Shown piece by piece: positions 49,131 to 61,100 of a stretch of DNA of 64,000 nucleotides. The translations under genes were made by a program, and so were the position numbers. The notes beneath the pieces are model-generated. The model made no database searches. It saw nothing but the letters and a program-made list of their open reading frames with translations, and was not told the origin of the DNA. The DNA is from Spongilla lacustris (lineage: Eukaryota; Porifera; Demospongiae; Spongillida; Spongillidae), in the NCBI GenBank assembly GCA_949361645.1, contig OX442435.1, positions 3,706,220 through 3,770,219 on the forward strand, given 5' to 3'. Each line of letters opens with the position of its first letter. Within the stretch, counting starts at the first letter, position 1.

Positions 49131-50429
49131 CGACTGCACTAGCTTGTTTAATTAAGCTTATTTTTAAAAGAATGCACGGTGTACATCAGTACATGTCTAC
49201 AGATCTATCTGTAATCGATAAGCAAGGTCCATACATGTAGCAAGTAGGCTTATAGCAATCGATCGGCAACAGACTTCTTTGTCCTCCGTCATGTAGGCCT
49301 ATAGCTTTTGTAGGCTGTAGCCAAAGGCAAAGCAGGGCAGCATGACAGCACACATGCTCATCATCGTTGCTAAGACATAAGCAGATCCAGCTATTGGTGC
49401 AGATGGGGTGGCTATTCCAGACATGGGTGCTGCATCCCTAATCTCCCATACTGATGACATAGATATTATTAGACTGGAAGGGATTGGAAACCAGACCAAT
49501 TAACACCAATCAACAAGTACAGTCCGAGTGAGTTCTGGCAGTTTAAGTCCCCAGGCCTTTACGGAAAAAATGGCGGGTACCACTTTTGCACAGGAGCGAG
49601 CGGAAAAGAACGTATCCGTGGATTGTGGTAAAGGGAACACTTTTCAGTTCATGGTTTTGTAGGTTGTTTTATTTCACATTCAGATGATTTTCAGGGTGCA
49701 ATCGACCACATTATTGACGATGACCTGTTCATTGTGTTCAAGCTTCATTTACCAAAAATTGCGCGCGAATTAAAGGCTTAGCTTTTAGATATTTTTTTTT
49801 TTTGGTCGTAGAAAACGCACAGATGGCAAACTAACTATCCGTTGGCACATATTTTTTATCTGGCTATCTGGTAGTCAAGTTCTCAGAATTTTTACGACAA
49901 AGCTACGGTCGCTATACCGGTGAGTTTCACACCTAGTCAAAAGTAAGTTTTTTTTTTTTTTAAAATCGAGTACGACGCATTCATGTCACAAAAACTATAC
50001 TGTGGTACGTAAAACACAGTGCTCAATCTGCCTATCGTAACGCCGTACCTTTACGTCGCTTTGTTCGGGCGTAGTACCGGTGAGTTTAATTCTAGACATG
50101 GAGCGCTTTAAGTCGAATATCTTCCCTTAGGAATGGAGTATTAAGAAAATACTTACTTCTTTGTGATCCACAGTTCGTGCACTACCTTTTACTACTCTTC
50201 TTATTTGCCTCTTGCGTACTTGACCAAAAACTTTTGAGGGGCGAGGTGCCAGACTAACCAATTAGCAACTGCCAGGAGTGTCCCCGCTACGTTGCATTGA
50301 AATGTATGGCGCACGTGCGCGGTTTCCAATCTCTTCCAGTCTAATATCTATGCTGATGATTTCTGTCTCTGTTGCGAGTCCTACGTGAACTAGCAAACGA
50401 CCCTCGACAACTGAAGCAGAGATAATATA

Positions 50430-50819
50430 AAGCACACCTCTCCTTTTCTTCTTTGCCCCGCTTTCGTCTGCCGCGCTTTCACTGCCATCATTTTGATCAA
50501 ATACTTCCTCTTGCATGCCATCCTTGAAAGAGAATCGTGAAGAGACATAGCCACATCACTGGGTTCGTCAACAGGCTTGCCTACATTAAAAACAAATGAC
50601 TCCCTCACTCAATTGTGACTTCCACACTTCTAACTAACATGACACAAAATGGTCGCCACAGATTCGCGAGTACTTCGAAGGCTGCCAATCCTCTCTACGG
50701 ACCGCTTGAATCCACCTTCGTAGTCTGCCTTCATTTTTGAATGAAAACTGATAGAAACCTAGGCCCAAACACTGACCACCACGATTTCTACAGCCAAAAG
50801 CACAACACCTCCATACCAT
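50430..50819 (-). CDS. THAP zinc-finger protein, N-terminal part (3' end uncertain)
   Basis: Exon 1 (50819-50639) starts MVWRCCAFGCRNRGG and ends ICGDHFVS. The spacing C-x4-C ... W ... W-x-P ... C-x2-H-F fits the C2CH THAP DNA-binding finger (about 90 aa in the family). A phase-1 intron (GTTAGT...ATGTAG) leads to 50580, giving KPVDEPSDVA, which matches the usual stretch after the THAP 'HFVSG' motif. Beyond about 50430 the reading frame is uncertain: the other frame contains an acidic/basic nuclear-type segment (DESGAKKKRRG). THAP domains occur in P-element-like transposases and in domesticated transcription factors; the surrounding inverted repeats favour a transposon origin. The gene may be inactive. 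Confidence 0.6.
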
Positions 50820-50855
50820 TTCACGTATACCTTGCCCTCCACATCAATCATTATT

Positions 50856-51441
50856 TGGGCACTTATGCAGCGCAGTTTCCCCCCCCCCCCCCCCCCCACT
50901 TTAATTATTGCGTTTACGTAAATGTAATGCGTGTGGTACAAATTTGACTCTTTATGTAAGAGGGAGGGGTACCCCCTCCCTCACCCTCCCCACTTTCTTT
51001 TTACTAAATAACGGACGTAACCAACACTCCATGAAACGAAATAAAAAGGGGAGGGTGAGGGAGGGGGAACCCCTCCCTCCTTTAAAGAACACTGTTACAT
51101 GGTGGTACGGTTGAGCATTGTACGTATGGCTAACGGTAAGATGCTGGTATCGTTGTGTTCCTAGCTTGTTGTATGCCGCCGACCGATATTATAGTAGTTC
51201 CCGGTGCAAAATGTTGGCGAATTAGGCATCACGACGGTCTATACTACTGGCTAACTGGACATAAAAGAAACTAACTACACAACTAACAACCTCAGTAGGA
51301 AGAAGCGGAGGAATAGTAACAGTACATGTAGCAACAGCCATCGAAATAAAGCAGGTGGTTATCATTATACGTAAATAAACATACAAGCATTACGTAAACG
51401 CAGTAATTAAAGTGGGGGGGGGGAAACTGCATAAGTGCCCA
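50856..51441. mobile_element. Nested foldback element with C19/G10 tracts
   Basis: Outer arms 50856-50931 and 51387-51441 are inverted copies (GGGCACTTATGCAG ... CTGCATAAGTGCCC; ACTTTAATTATTGCG ... CGCAGTAATTAAAGT). They place a 19-base C run (50879-50897) opposite a 10-base G run (51414-51423). Inside lies a second inverted repeat of about 40 bp per arm (50959-51002 and 51039-51083), C/G-rich with CCCTCCCTCACCCTCCCC and its complement. There is no ORF. It starts 37 bp upstream of the THAP start codon. Confidence 0.8.
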
Positions 51442-51954
51442 TAGTTTTAGGTCACGCGTTTCCAGGGAAACGACTTCTCACCGAAATCATCTATAAACAC
51501 GCTCGTACTGGTATACATGTAGGTCTGGTGTTTCGAATGCTATTAAAACGTTGGAATTCGTGCGCTTATAGTAATACGCAACGTTACCCTCCTACTTCTT
51601 GCAGTACATAGATACACCCTCGTTGTCCACCTTGCGAGTCATTTTTTACACACGACCATACATCACCAGCAGGAAGTACTCCGGATGTGACGTAACTACT
51701 TAGAGTCTATTGGCAGCCCGAGAAGCGCCCATGTAGTCGCCTGCACAAGACTAGATGACTAGTTGCCAGCGATATCGCTTTAAGCCAGAGATAAATTCTC
51801 TGCTGTACTGTGTGCCGGGCCTAATGATGAGTTCATAATACGGGTAATAGAGTACAGACATGTAAGCTTGTACAGTAGTCCTGGACACAATATTAGAACA
51901 CGTGCACATATAACGTATACTTTAGATCTGCTAGTATGCATATGAGTATTAAAC

Positions 51955-51992
51955 CATAGATTAAAGACCTTACGGAAGGTCTTTAATCTATG
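51955..51992. repeat. Perfect 17-bp hairpin with ACGG loop
   Basis: CATAGATTAAAGACCTT (51955-51971) is exactly complementary to 51976-51992. It lies 136 bp upstream of the SLC15 start codon. Lack of a T-run and eukaryotic context argue against a bacterial-type terminator. Confidence 0.9.
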
Positions 51993-52038
51993 ATTAATCC
52001 TAACTTTCTTTTGTATTCTCGTTCAATGAAGGCGTTTC

Positions 52039-52125
52039 TAATGGCTTCATAGTACCCCCGGTATCGGAAACAAATATTTGTCTAAAGGCTTCATAGTATC
52101 GTATAATTTGAAACAAATATTTGTT
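52039..52125 (+). repeat. 44-bp tandem duplication in the SLC15 leader
   Basis: Two copies (52039-52082 and 52083-52125) share TAAxGGCTTCATAGTA and AAACAAATATTTGT. The second copy ends 2 bp before the start ATG at 52128. They differ in the middle (CCCCCGGTATCGG versus TCGTATAATTTG). Confidence 0.8.
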
Positions 52126-52127
52126 GT

Positions 52128-55100
52128 ATGGAGGAAGCAGAGAAAGTAGCTCTGGTGAACAGCGAAGGTATTATAAAGTAATTAGCTGTTTGCCAATCAT
52201 AAGTTTAATTGTACTACTTTCGAGTAATTCAGCGTTCAGCTTGTCTATTGAGCTTTGGCATTTGTGTATTTTGATTTCCTGTTGGTTGTTTAGGACTCAA
52301 GGCAGCGGGTATTTATTGTATTGATCGGTGTATAGTAGTATTAGAATGTGACAGCATGCCTCGAGCTGATATTATTTTTAAAATACATGCGTACTAAATA
52401 TACGTAGGGTACATGTTAATTCACTTAGAACGAAATTTGATTCATATCCTCGGTATGTCGCCGTAGCTTGGTTACTATTATGGCACGGTGCCTCCAGCCA
52501 AATTCCTCGTCTCTTAGCGCCGTAAAAGGTCTATACATGTAGTATTGAGGCCGGGTGTGAGAGAAGCGAGCAGAAACGCTTTATAGTTATAGTGAAGTTA
52601 TACGTGAATTCACATTGCTCATGACGCAGTAGGAAAAGGAACAACGGACTCGCACGTTACTAGTAAGTTAGTCGGTCAGAGTGGTTTTCGATTTCATGAA
52701 ACAGTGGCTGTGCCAGTGGTATCGAAGTTGGATATCAGAATACTACCGAAGACTGAGAGACAAGCTTGGTAGGGTTTTTGCGGACTCAGGACCCGTCGAC
52801 TATTTGTTATTATTTCTAGACACCGTTTGTGCATTGGGAGTTATAGGCCTAGTCCTGGGGACCCGACTGATGGCTGTACTATCAATTTTCTAGATGTCTT
52901 CAGTGGTGTTGTATGTCTACCTGGCAAGTATGACATCATATTAGATTCAGCAATACACAAGTGCAGAATCGGTCAAGGAAGATCCGGCATGCAATGAGAC
53001 CAGCTGTGGAAGCAAAATTAAGGTCAATTGAGAATAGTGGAATGGTTGTACAAGTCGACACCCCAACTGAGTGGATTAGTAACATCACAGCAGTTTCGAT
53101 AGCTGCTTCAGTGACTATAGTATTCACACTGTTGGGTAACAGCCCGATGGTTGAATAAACAGGACTGAAGGACAATATTACGTTCACTGGGATTACTCCA
53201 AACAGAAAACCAATTCTGCTTACAATTCCTAGTGAAGTCTCATTCAGCTGCAGTGGTATTGTGTATGGAAGAGTATATGGATAGTGTTTGATGTCAGGAA
53301 GGGTAAGCCTAAATGGCAGTCACATCTTCATTAAATACCACACTAGTACCTGTACAACAGCAGAGGGGATTAAGCCAGATGTAGCAAAAGTGGCAGCAGT
53401 GAAAAGCATACAAAGTCTGCCCAAGAAGTGTGCAATGTTTAACGATTTGTCTAGGTTTCTCCATAAGTTGTCCAGTTTGTCCACTCATTGCGACAACTGA
53501 CAGAAGGAAGTGCAGAATTCAGCTGGGAGGGAAGAGAACAAGCAGCGTTCGAGGAGATTAAAGTACCTAATCAGCAGTGTCAAGAATCCGGTAGTCATCC
53601 AGTGTAGTTGGGATTGGGAGCTACTCTTTTACAGGCCAGTAGAGCTTCAGCATCTAATTCACTCACAAAGATTGAGAAAAACTATGTGGCATTGGAGCTG
53701 GAGTGCTTAGATTGTTTTTGCTTGCCAAAAGTTTATTCACAGCTAACCAGTCAGAGTAGAAACTGATCATAAACTGCTAGAAGTTATTGCCAAGAAGTCT
53801 ATATTATCATCTTGCCTTAGGGTACAAAGGATGTTGTTACAGTTGAAATGAATGTTTATTTGCCACAGGTTGTCACTCTAGAGCACCAGGAGAGCAGCTG
53901 GGTAAAGCAGAAGTGTTCCAACTAGTGGATCAAGGATTAGCTGTGATTCAGGAAAGGACTTCATTCCTTTCAATGACTCAAAGGATAGCAACTGTGAAAG
54001 GTGTAGCAGTTTAGGGTCATGAATAAGCCACACATCGACAGATCATTTGCCAAGGATGGCCACCCGACATAAACAGGTTTCTACCACTCTGAAGGCCTAT
54101 TGGAAATTTCGTGACACAATGACCGTGCAAGATGGCATTGTGTATAAAGTTGGCCAAGTAGTTGTTCCAAAGAAATTTTCTCCATTGGTTACACTCACGT
54201 CATCAAGGTTTACAATTGACACTGAGGAGAGCCAGAGATGCTGTGTATTTACCTGCAATGGTGGAGAATATCAGGGTTAACTGTGATTTGTGTGAGGATG
54301 CACCTGCTCCAAATAAACCATGAGAGAAAGTGGACATGGACCTTTTTTTGTTGGAACAGGAAGGACTGCATGGTTATACATGTACATATAGTAGATTATC
54401 TCACATACGTATTTGATATCTGCAAGCTTCAGCAGACAACCGCAGCCTCAGGAACCAGTTACAGTACACTCACATGGTGGCCCTCATTCTTATCTCGGGA
54501 GTTCCAGGCATTTGCGGAAGCATGGGAATTTGAGCACATCATGTCATTGCCCTATCACCAGCCAATCAATTGGGAAAGATGATAGTGCAGTTAAAGATAG
54601 CCAAGCGATTTTTAAAGACTCATACATAGCATTGTTGGAAGTGTAGAATACCATATGGGATCCACTCCTAGTCAGAGGCTGTTCTCAACCATGGAGCTAT
54701 TGTGGTAAGTGACCTAAGCTATAGCCACACATTGAAGATGACATATGCAGGAGGAAAATAGCAAGGGGAAGGAGGAGCTGCGGTTGGAGGAGCCAGTATT
54801 AGTTTATGACGTGCAAACAGAAGTCCGGTAGGAGGGGCTTGGATTAACTTTGAGATCAGTCTTACATTGTGGGTGTTTATGGTGAGATTTTGAGGAGAAA
54901 CCTTCCTAAAACCTTCCATTCAATGAAGAAACAATGGAGGAAAATTCTAAGAATAGGAAATTAGAGAAGGGGAAAGTGACAGGAATTTAAAGGAAAGCAC
55001 TGAATGTGGGATGGTGCCACAACAGAGTGAGGGGAAAAAACAGGAGGAAAAGCCTTCAAGAAATACATTTTGCTCCATGCAATTCTTGTATCCCCTGGAC

Positions 55101-58100
55101 TTCAGTTATGAGAAGTGGTAGAGTGATACACAGACTTTGGAAAGTGATAGAGGGGGGGGGGGGGGGGAATTAAAACAGGATCACTTGTGTATCATGTGAT
55201 CATTGTAGTGTATTCACGGTGATTGTAGTGTACATGTGAACATGTACCAGTGAATATGTCAAGATACAAATTACATGCCTCAGAAGATTAAAGTCAATAT
55301 ACATGTGTAGATGTGCTGTATTATAGGAGCGGACTGAAGTGGTCTGGGAGTGAGTTTAGCTCTCAGAAGTACCACAGTGTGTCAATCTGTGCATGGACTA
55401 AGTGCCTACATTTATTATCATCTGTAAGCATGCTATGCTTGGCCACTACAGTTTATTGTAGCCTTGGGTAAGAACAATGCCACTAGTGAATATTTCACAT
55501 ACATTGTGTACAAACTATCAGATAAAAATAAGATTTCTTTAGCTTGCTGGCCTACCAAGGAATACAGTGATTGCAATGGCTAGTAGTTCTGCGCAAAATC
55601 TTGGTTCAGCTTTACCAAATTTGTTCATATGTATATGTACTTTTGAAGCAGTTTGATGCGTGCACATTTGTGCATGTACATATACATGTGTGGTAGAACA
55701 ACCCGTCACATTTTTGCTTCCTGATAGCAGCTGATCAAGAACCTGATTCTGCATCAGACAGCAAGTTATCGAAAGTGAAAAAATGGCTTTGTGAGGTCAG
55801 TACATTTGATTTAAAAAAATGCTAACAAAGAAATGTTCATATGGCATACTTAATATATGTACTTCAAATGTGATGCACTTGCATATGCTTATGGATCTGA
55901 TATTTGTCCTTGTAACATGGCGAGTAAATACTCAAATAACTCCCTATGTAGGATTAGAAGTGCTGTGAATATGATTAGTAAAACACTATATCAGATATTT
56001 GGATAGAGGCGATGAATATATAAAATGTAGTGAAACTACAGAGAGCTCAGAATACGGTCTGCAAATGAACCCAAACCCAGAAAGTAATTCCTTCTCCTAC
56101 TTCTACAGTTTGTTGCATTGCAAAAATAGAAGTTGAAATAAGCAGAAGCATTAAAACACACAAGTATGACTTTCTGTAGCCTGGGAATTATGCCTGACAA
56201 TACACATAAAGTAATTTCTATCTCTAACACATAATGTAATTCATTTGTGGTTGATACTGAAGGAGGAGGGATACAAGTCCAGGTGTGTGGTTGCTGTGTC
56301 ATCCTGGGAAGGCTGAGGTACTCCTGCCAATGCAAGGTTTTGATCTTCTAACCATAATTATTAACATGTATTTATTACTAGTTGTTAATAATCTGATATG
56401 CCTAAGCTTTTATGCGCTTTTAAGTGCATGGGAAAAAAGGACTAAGATACATGTATAGTATATGCCTATTTTGGATCGGGATGCAACAGGATATCACCAT
56501 ATAGCCGCCTTGTGCAATTTGTATTTCCCTACATCTGATAGGATGCGAAATAGGCATATAAATATGTATCTTTGCCCTTTTTTCTATGCACACCTAAGCA
56601 TAGCTTAGGCATATTGGATTGATTAATAATAAATGCATGTGAATAATTATTAGGATACCAAACAATACGCTCCTGCCACATGCCCAACATGATTCTGATC
56701 CCTAGTGACCACCGCATTGGTGCCTGTGCTCATCTATCTGTATGCCGTGTCAACACATAATATAGCCATGTTAACTCCAGTTCTTTACACTGCCTAGCCA
56801 GTTGATAGTACACAGAGCCAGTTGACCCAAGAACCAGCTGTTCTGAGAGCCAGTTTCTCCACCACATATACTATAAATACCACTATATTTAGAGCAGGTG
56901 AGCCTACACCTACTCCCGAAAAAAAAACACATGGAAAAACCTTCTGAAGGACAAAAGCAACTTTGTGTTGGGGCGCAAACATATAAACTGTTCAAAAAGA
57001 ACAAACAAACACCACACCAACAGATGACTTCCATGTTATGGCCACCAGCATATCAGCTGAACATCAGTCAAGGCTCAGTTGTGTACAAACTCAAAAACAT
57101 ATCTCTTACAAAAAAGTAGGACACAGTGTGCATGTATAAAATGCTTAGACTGGCTTGATACAACACTCCATTCCTTATTAATCCTTGATACCATGTGACA
57201 ACAACTTCCACCCAATCACCATTTAGGTGGAAGCTTATTTCAATTCTTTCAATTGACAGGAAATATATGCTGCGAGTGAGTCATTTCAATAGTGTAAACC
57301 TTCCCAGGATGACAAAGCAACCATAATGTGTTTCTAGTTTGTACATATGCATTAGACGAGATATATATTCGAAAAGTTCATTTACACAAGTATTATGCCT
57401 TTAAAAAAAAAAACATTCTAGATAAGCATAAGAAAAGAAATGATGCAACAAGAAAATTGAATCAAATTAGTTTAGATGTAGGAGGCAATGATTGAGTAAA
57501 CAATGAAGGGATTACAGCAAATCTTCTTTATAAAATCATTTTGCAATATATTGTTTCTTTAGTTGTCTACAAATCTTACATCTGCATGTATTTGACTAAA
57601 CTGTGACTCTATGTATTGGATTCAGATAAATACCCTCACACCATTAATCCTAGACCTTCCTGGTCCATATACCTTTGGACAATTCATTATTTTGTATCAA
57701 CCCACATGTTTGCAGCACATAACTATAATACATATAATTTGCTACCAGTCTACTGCTCATTTACTCTTATTTACTGAGGTTAATATTTGTACTGCATCAT
57801 GCATGTAAAGATAACAGTCAAGATTTTTATTCACGAGAACTCGGCTGGTCAACTAGGTCACAATTATAATTAAAAGTCCTGGGCCATAAAAATTATTATG
57901 AAGATACATCAACCTACATGTATATGTATTGCAACATTAATGTAACTTAGGCAGGCATAGTCATTCTTCATGAAGAGTTATCATGCTCCCTCACTAGCCT
58001 CTTTATCACTGGCAATATCACTTCAACCATAAGGTTCCATTCTACTACTCCTATTTTCCTCATGCCCGAAGGCTGGTAGATTTAGATTTCTACACATGCA

Positions 58101-61100
58101 ACACAATAAAACCTGCACCAGACCTTGTCTAGATCCCCCCTAGTGAAAATAAACTTTGGTATGTGCTTAATTTATTAATATGCCACTTTGGGTGTATATT
58201 TGTTAATTGCACATGTAAGAGAAACATGAAGTATATTGTGATGTGGCGGTCAAACTAAGCAGCAATATCATGCAGTATAGTAGAGAGCTTTATATTGAAG
58301 CAAAGTTTTCACCTGATTTGCACTGTTTAGGGCTTCAATTTTACAAGTTAAAGAATTATATCTGGGAGTTAATTTGAGTACCATATGGATTTTTGTCACA
58401 CTAAAGTCAGTTTATGTGACAAAAGAAACTTTTAGAATATTTCTTCCTCAAGATATATGTTTGTTAAGTTTTCCCCCCCCTTTTTACATGGATCGAGTCA
58501 ACGTGTGGTTGCAAAACAAACGATTAATATATTAAGCTCACTCAATTCTGGTAGAAACGGGGGGGGGGGGGGGGGGGAACTTAAGAAATAATCAGTACAG
58601 AACAGAACATATAATAAATATATGAAAAGTGGTTTTGGATGTCTCATACACTATAGAAATCAATTTAAGTGAAAACAAAAATCAATGTGGTACAAAATTA
58701 TTTTGTATTGAAGCCCTAAATACTGGTAAAATCTTTACTTTAATATTGCAGACAAAAAAGTTCTGTATAGTAGTGCATGGACCATTTGTCCATAAACGCC
58801 ACACCAGAATTTACTTCCTAGATGCTGTCGCAGTCCTTAGTGATGTGCGTGTAACACATTTGGAAAAACACAAGATATGTCTATTTTTAGGACTCACAAC
58901 TGCACTACTGCCTTCATGCACACTGTATATTGCTTGCTTCCACAATGTGTACATGTACATTTCTCTCTTTTTTTGCCTTTTAATTCACACATGCAATTTA
59001 TTACGTACAATGAAGAAAGCCAAAAGTGGCAAGAGATTTCCGTTGTCAGTGTTCTTCATTGTTGGCAATGAATTCTGTGAAAGGTTTTCCTACTATGGCA
59101 TGAAAGGTATGTATATATACTGTGCTTTTGTGGCTTGAATGGCACATATAGGATATGTAGCAAGGCACTCATGTTAGGCTGAGGTTAAATTGTGTACACA
59201 CATATACTACATGTATATAACATCAATGGCATGGGCTATACAGGTTTTTTTTGGCTCTTTTTTACCTTTCTTTTGAGATTGAATCAAATTGGCTTCTCTA
59301 AAGAGTTAGTTTTCAAAGTTGGCAGGGTAGGGAACAAAACGAATCCCTATGATACATTTACTGTTTATATTTCTATTTCAGCTGTGCTAATATTATACCT
59401 AACAACACAATTAAGATTCAGTGATGATAATGCCACAGCCATATACCATACCTTTACAATGCTTTGCTATTTCCTGCCTCTTCTTGGGGCCATCATTGCT
59501 GACAGCTGCCTTGGAAAATACAGGTAAGCACCATTATCATTGTATGAGCTGTTTTAGGAAGATGGACCTTCTGGAGGGGTAATTGTACCAGAATACATTT
59601 GATAATAATTGCTTCTGTTACTTTTGTGAATATTATTTAAATTAGTTATTGGTTTGGGGGAGACGATTATTGAATTGGTAAGCTTGGTACATGTAACTGT
59701 TAAATGTTAAATTGGCTTATTAATTGGCATTCAACTAACTTAAATTGGCTGATTTGTTGTACATAATTAGGCAGCATTAATAATGAATTGAAATAAGCGA
59801 TAAATGGTATGATAAACTTGCACATAGTTTGTCAGAGTGTTATCACATGTACATGTATTTAGTGCCTCCATAGTGTATTTAAATTAGCTTTGAAAATCTA
59901 AAATTAGATGTCATATTATTGTAATCTGCTAGTGGGAACTTAATTAATAGAGTTAAAGATTCTTTATTGCTAATGTGCGTTCGTTCATATTTGTGGACTT
60001 TCATTTTGTACAGGACAATTGTAAGCATTTCTATTATCTACGCTGTGGGAAATGTCATCATGGCTATCTCTGCAATCACATTTGGCAATGGGGACTCAAA
60101 TGCTGCTAACATGTATGTACACGTACATGTACATAGACGCTACTTTTGAAACTGATGTGATATGCATGCATTTAATGTACATTGTGTACTGAGAATGGTG
60201 CATGTACATGTATGTATTCTGTATACCATTGTAACATTTAGTACAGGGAAGGAAAAATAAATTAATGTTTGCATTGATGTATGACTAATTAAATATTCAA
60301 TGTCCTAACTAGGCATTTACATTGTACATGTACCATTTATTAGGAGACATTGCACAGAGCTCGCTTTTGTAGGATTATGCCTAGAATGTGGTATGGGATA
60401 GTTTTCAAGAAATATTCATGTATTTGTATGTTTAAAAATGTATTTCTGAAAGTCTACAAATAATAGGACAGGTCATCATTGAGTTAAAAAGCATTGAATT
60501 CAGTGCATTGTTGACTTTTGTTTTGTTTGTTTCTGGAAAACAAATTGCAAGTTTCAATCCAGCTTTCAGGACAAGCCAAAGAAGGGGAAAGGTTACATTA
60601 ATGATAATGATTTTGAATGACAATGATTTATGTGCACATGTGTTACACAAAGGCAAGTAATGGCATACGGATATGCACTAATATACTGCCCAGTCGGAAA
60701 GGAGACAAGTTCACATTGTGTAGTCTAGACCTAAATTCCAAACATGAATAACTCTGACCGAGAAAAAGTTTGAGCAAAAATTATGGCATGGTGATGATGA
60801 CACAGGACTAAGTTTGTTTCCTCTTGTAGCATATGTTGAAAAATTGAGGCTTAATCATCAACATCTACAAGGTTTTTAACATTAATTCATTGCTTCTATA
60901 TAGATACATGTAATGTAGTGATGTGTGGCCTGATCATCAAATGCCATTTTGTAGAGTGGAGCAGATTCCAAAATAAAAATAATAATAAATTTGCATCTTA
61001 AAACCTGCCCATCACATACTTGTACAACATTATGCAATTACATTTACATGTTTACTCAAATGACTATTTTGTGTCGATTCTGGCAATGGACAATTTTTAG

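Larger units (their letters stand above)
48278..51691. mobile_element. Possible DNA-transposon remnant bounded by 23-bp inverted repeats
   Basis: TCACTTCCGGAGTACTTCCTG at 48280 is matched by the complement of CAGGAAGTACTCCGGATGTGA at 51669-51689, with one mismatch across 21 bp. Between them lie a broken SAP/SWIM-like gene (plus), a THAP ORF (minus) and a foldback. No clear target-site duplication is visible, so the unity of this 3.4-kb block is inference. Confidence 0.4.
54931..59015 (+). other. SLC15 introns 1 (part) and 2
   Basis: Apart from exon 2 (55731-55795) this 4-kb stretch is non-coding. It holds G16 (55152-55167) and G19 (58559-58577) homopolymers. It also holds the second copy of a dispersed repeat (about 58590-58840, matching 23270-23470) and many TACATGTA words. 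The ORF 58629-59138 overlaps exon 3 but its 5' half is repeat-derived. Confidence 0.5.

Noticed and set aside
51955..51992. Rho-independent terminator
   Set aside because: The surroundings are eukaryotic and no T-tract follows.
52681..52893. 70-aa plus-strand ORF with a hydrophobic segment (YLLLFLDTVCALGVIGLVLG)
   Set aside because: No homologue recognised. It lies directly before the gypsy pol remnant in an SLC15 intron and lacks an assignable role, so it is not listed as a gene.
58629..59138. 169-aa ORF as the true SLC15 N-terminus
   Set aside because: Its 5' half matches a dispersed non-coding repeat also seen near 23.3 kb. Only the last part, from the ATG/acceptor at 59010-59016, belongs to the transporter.
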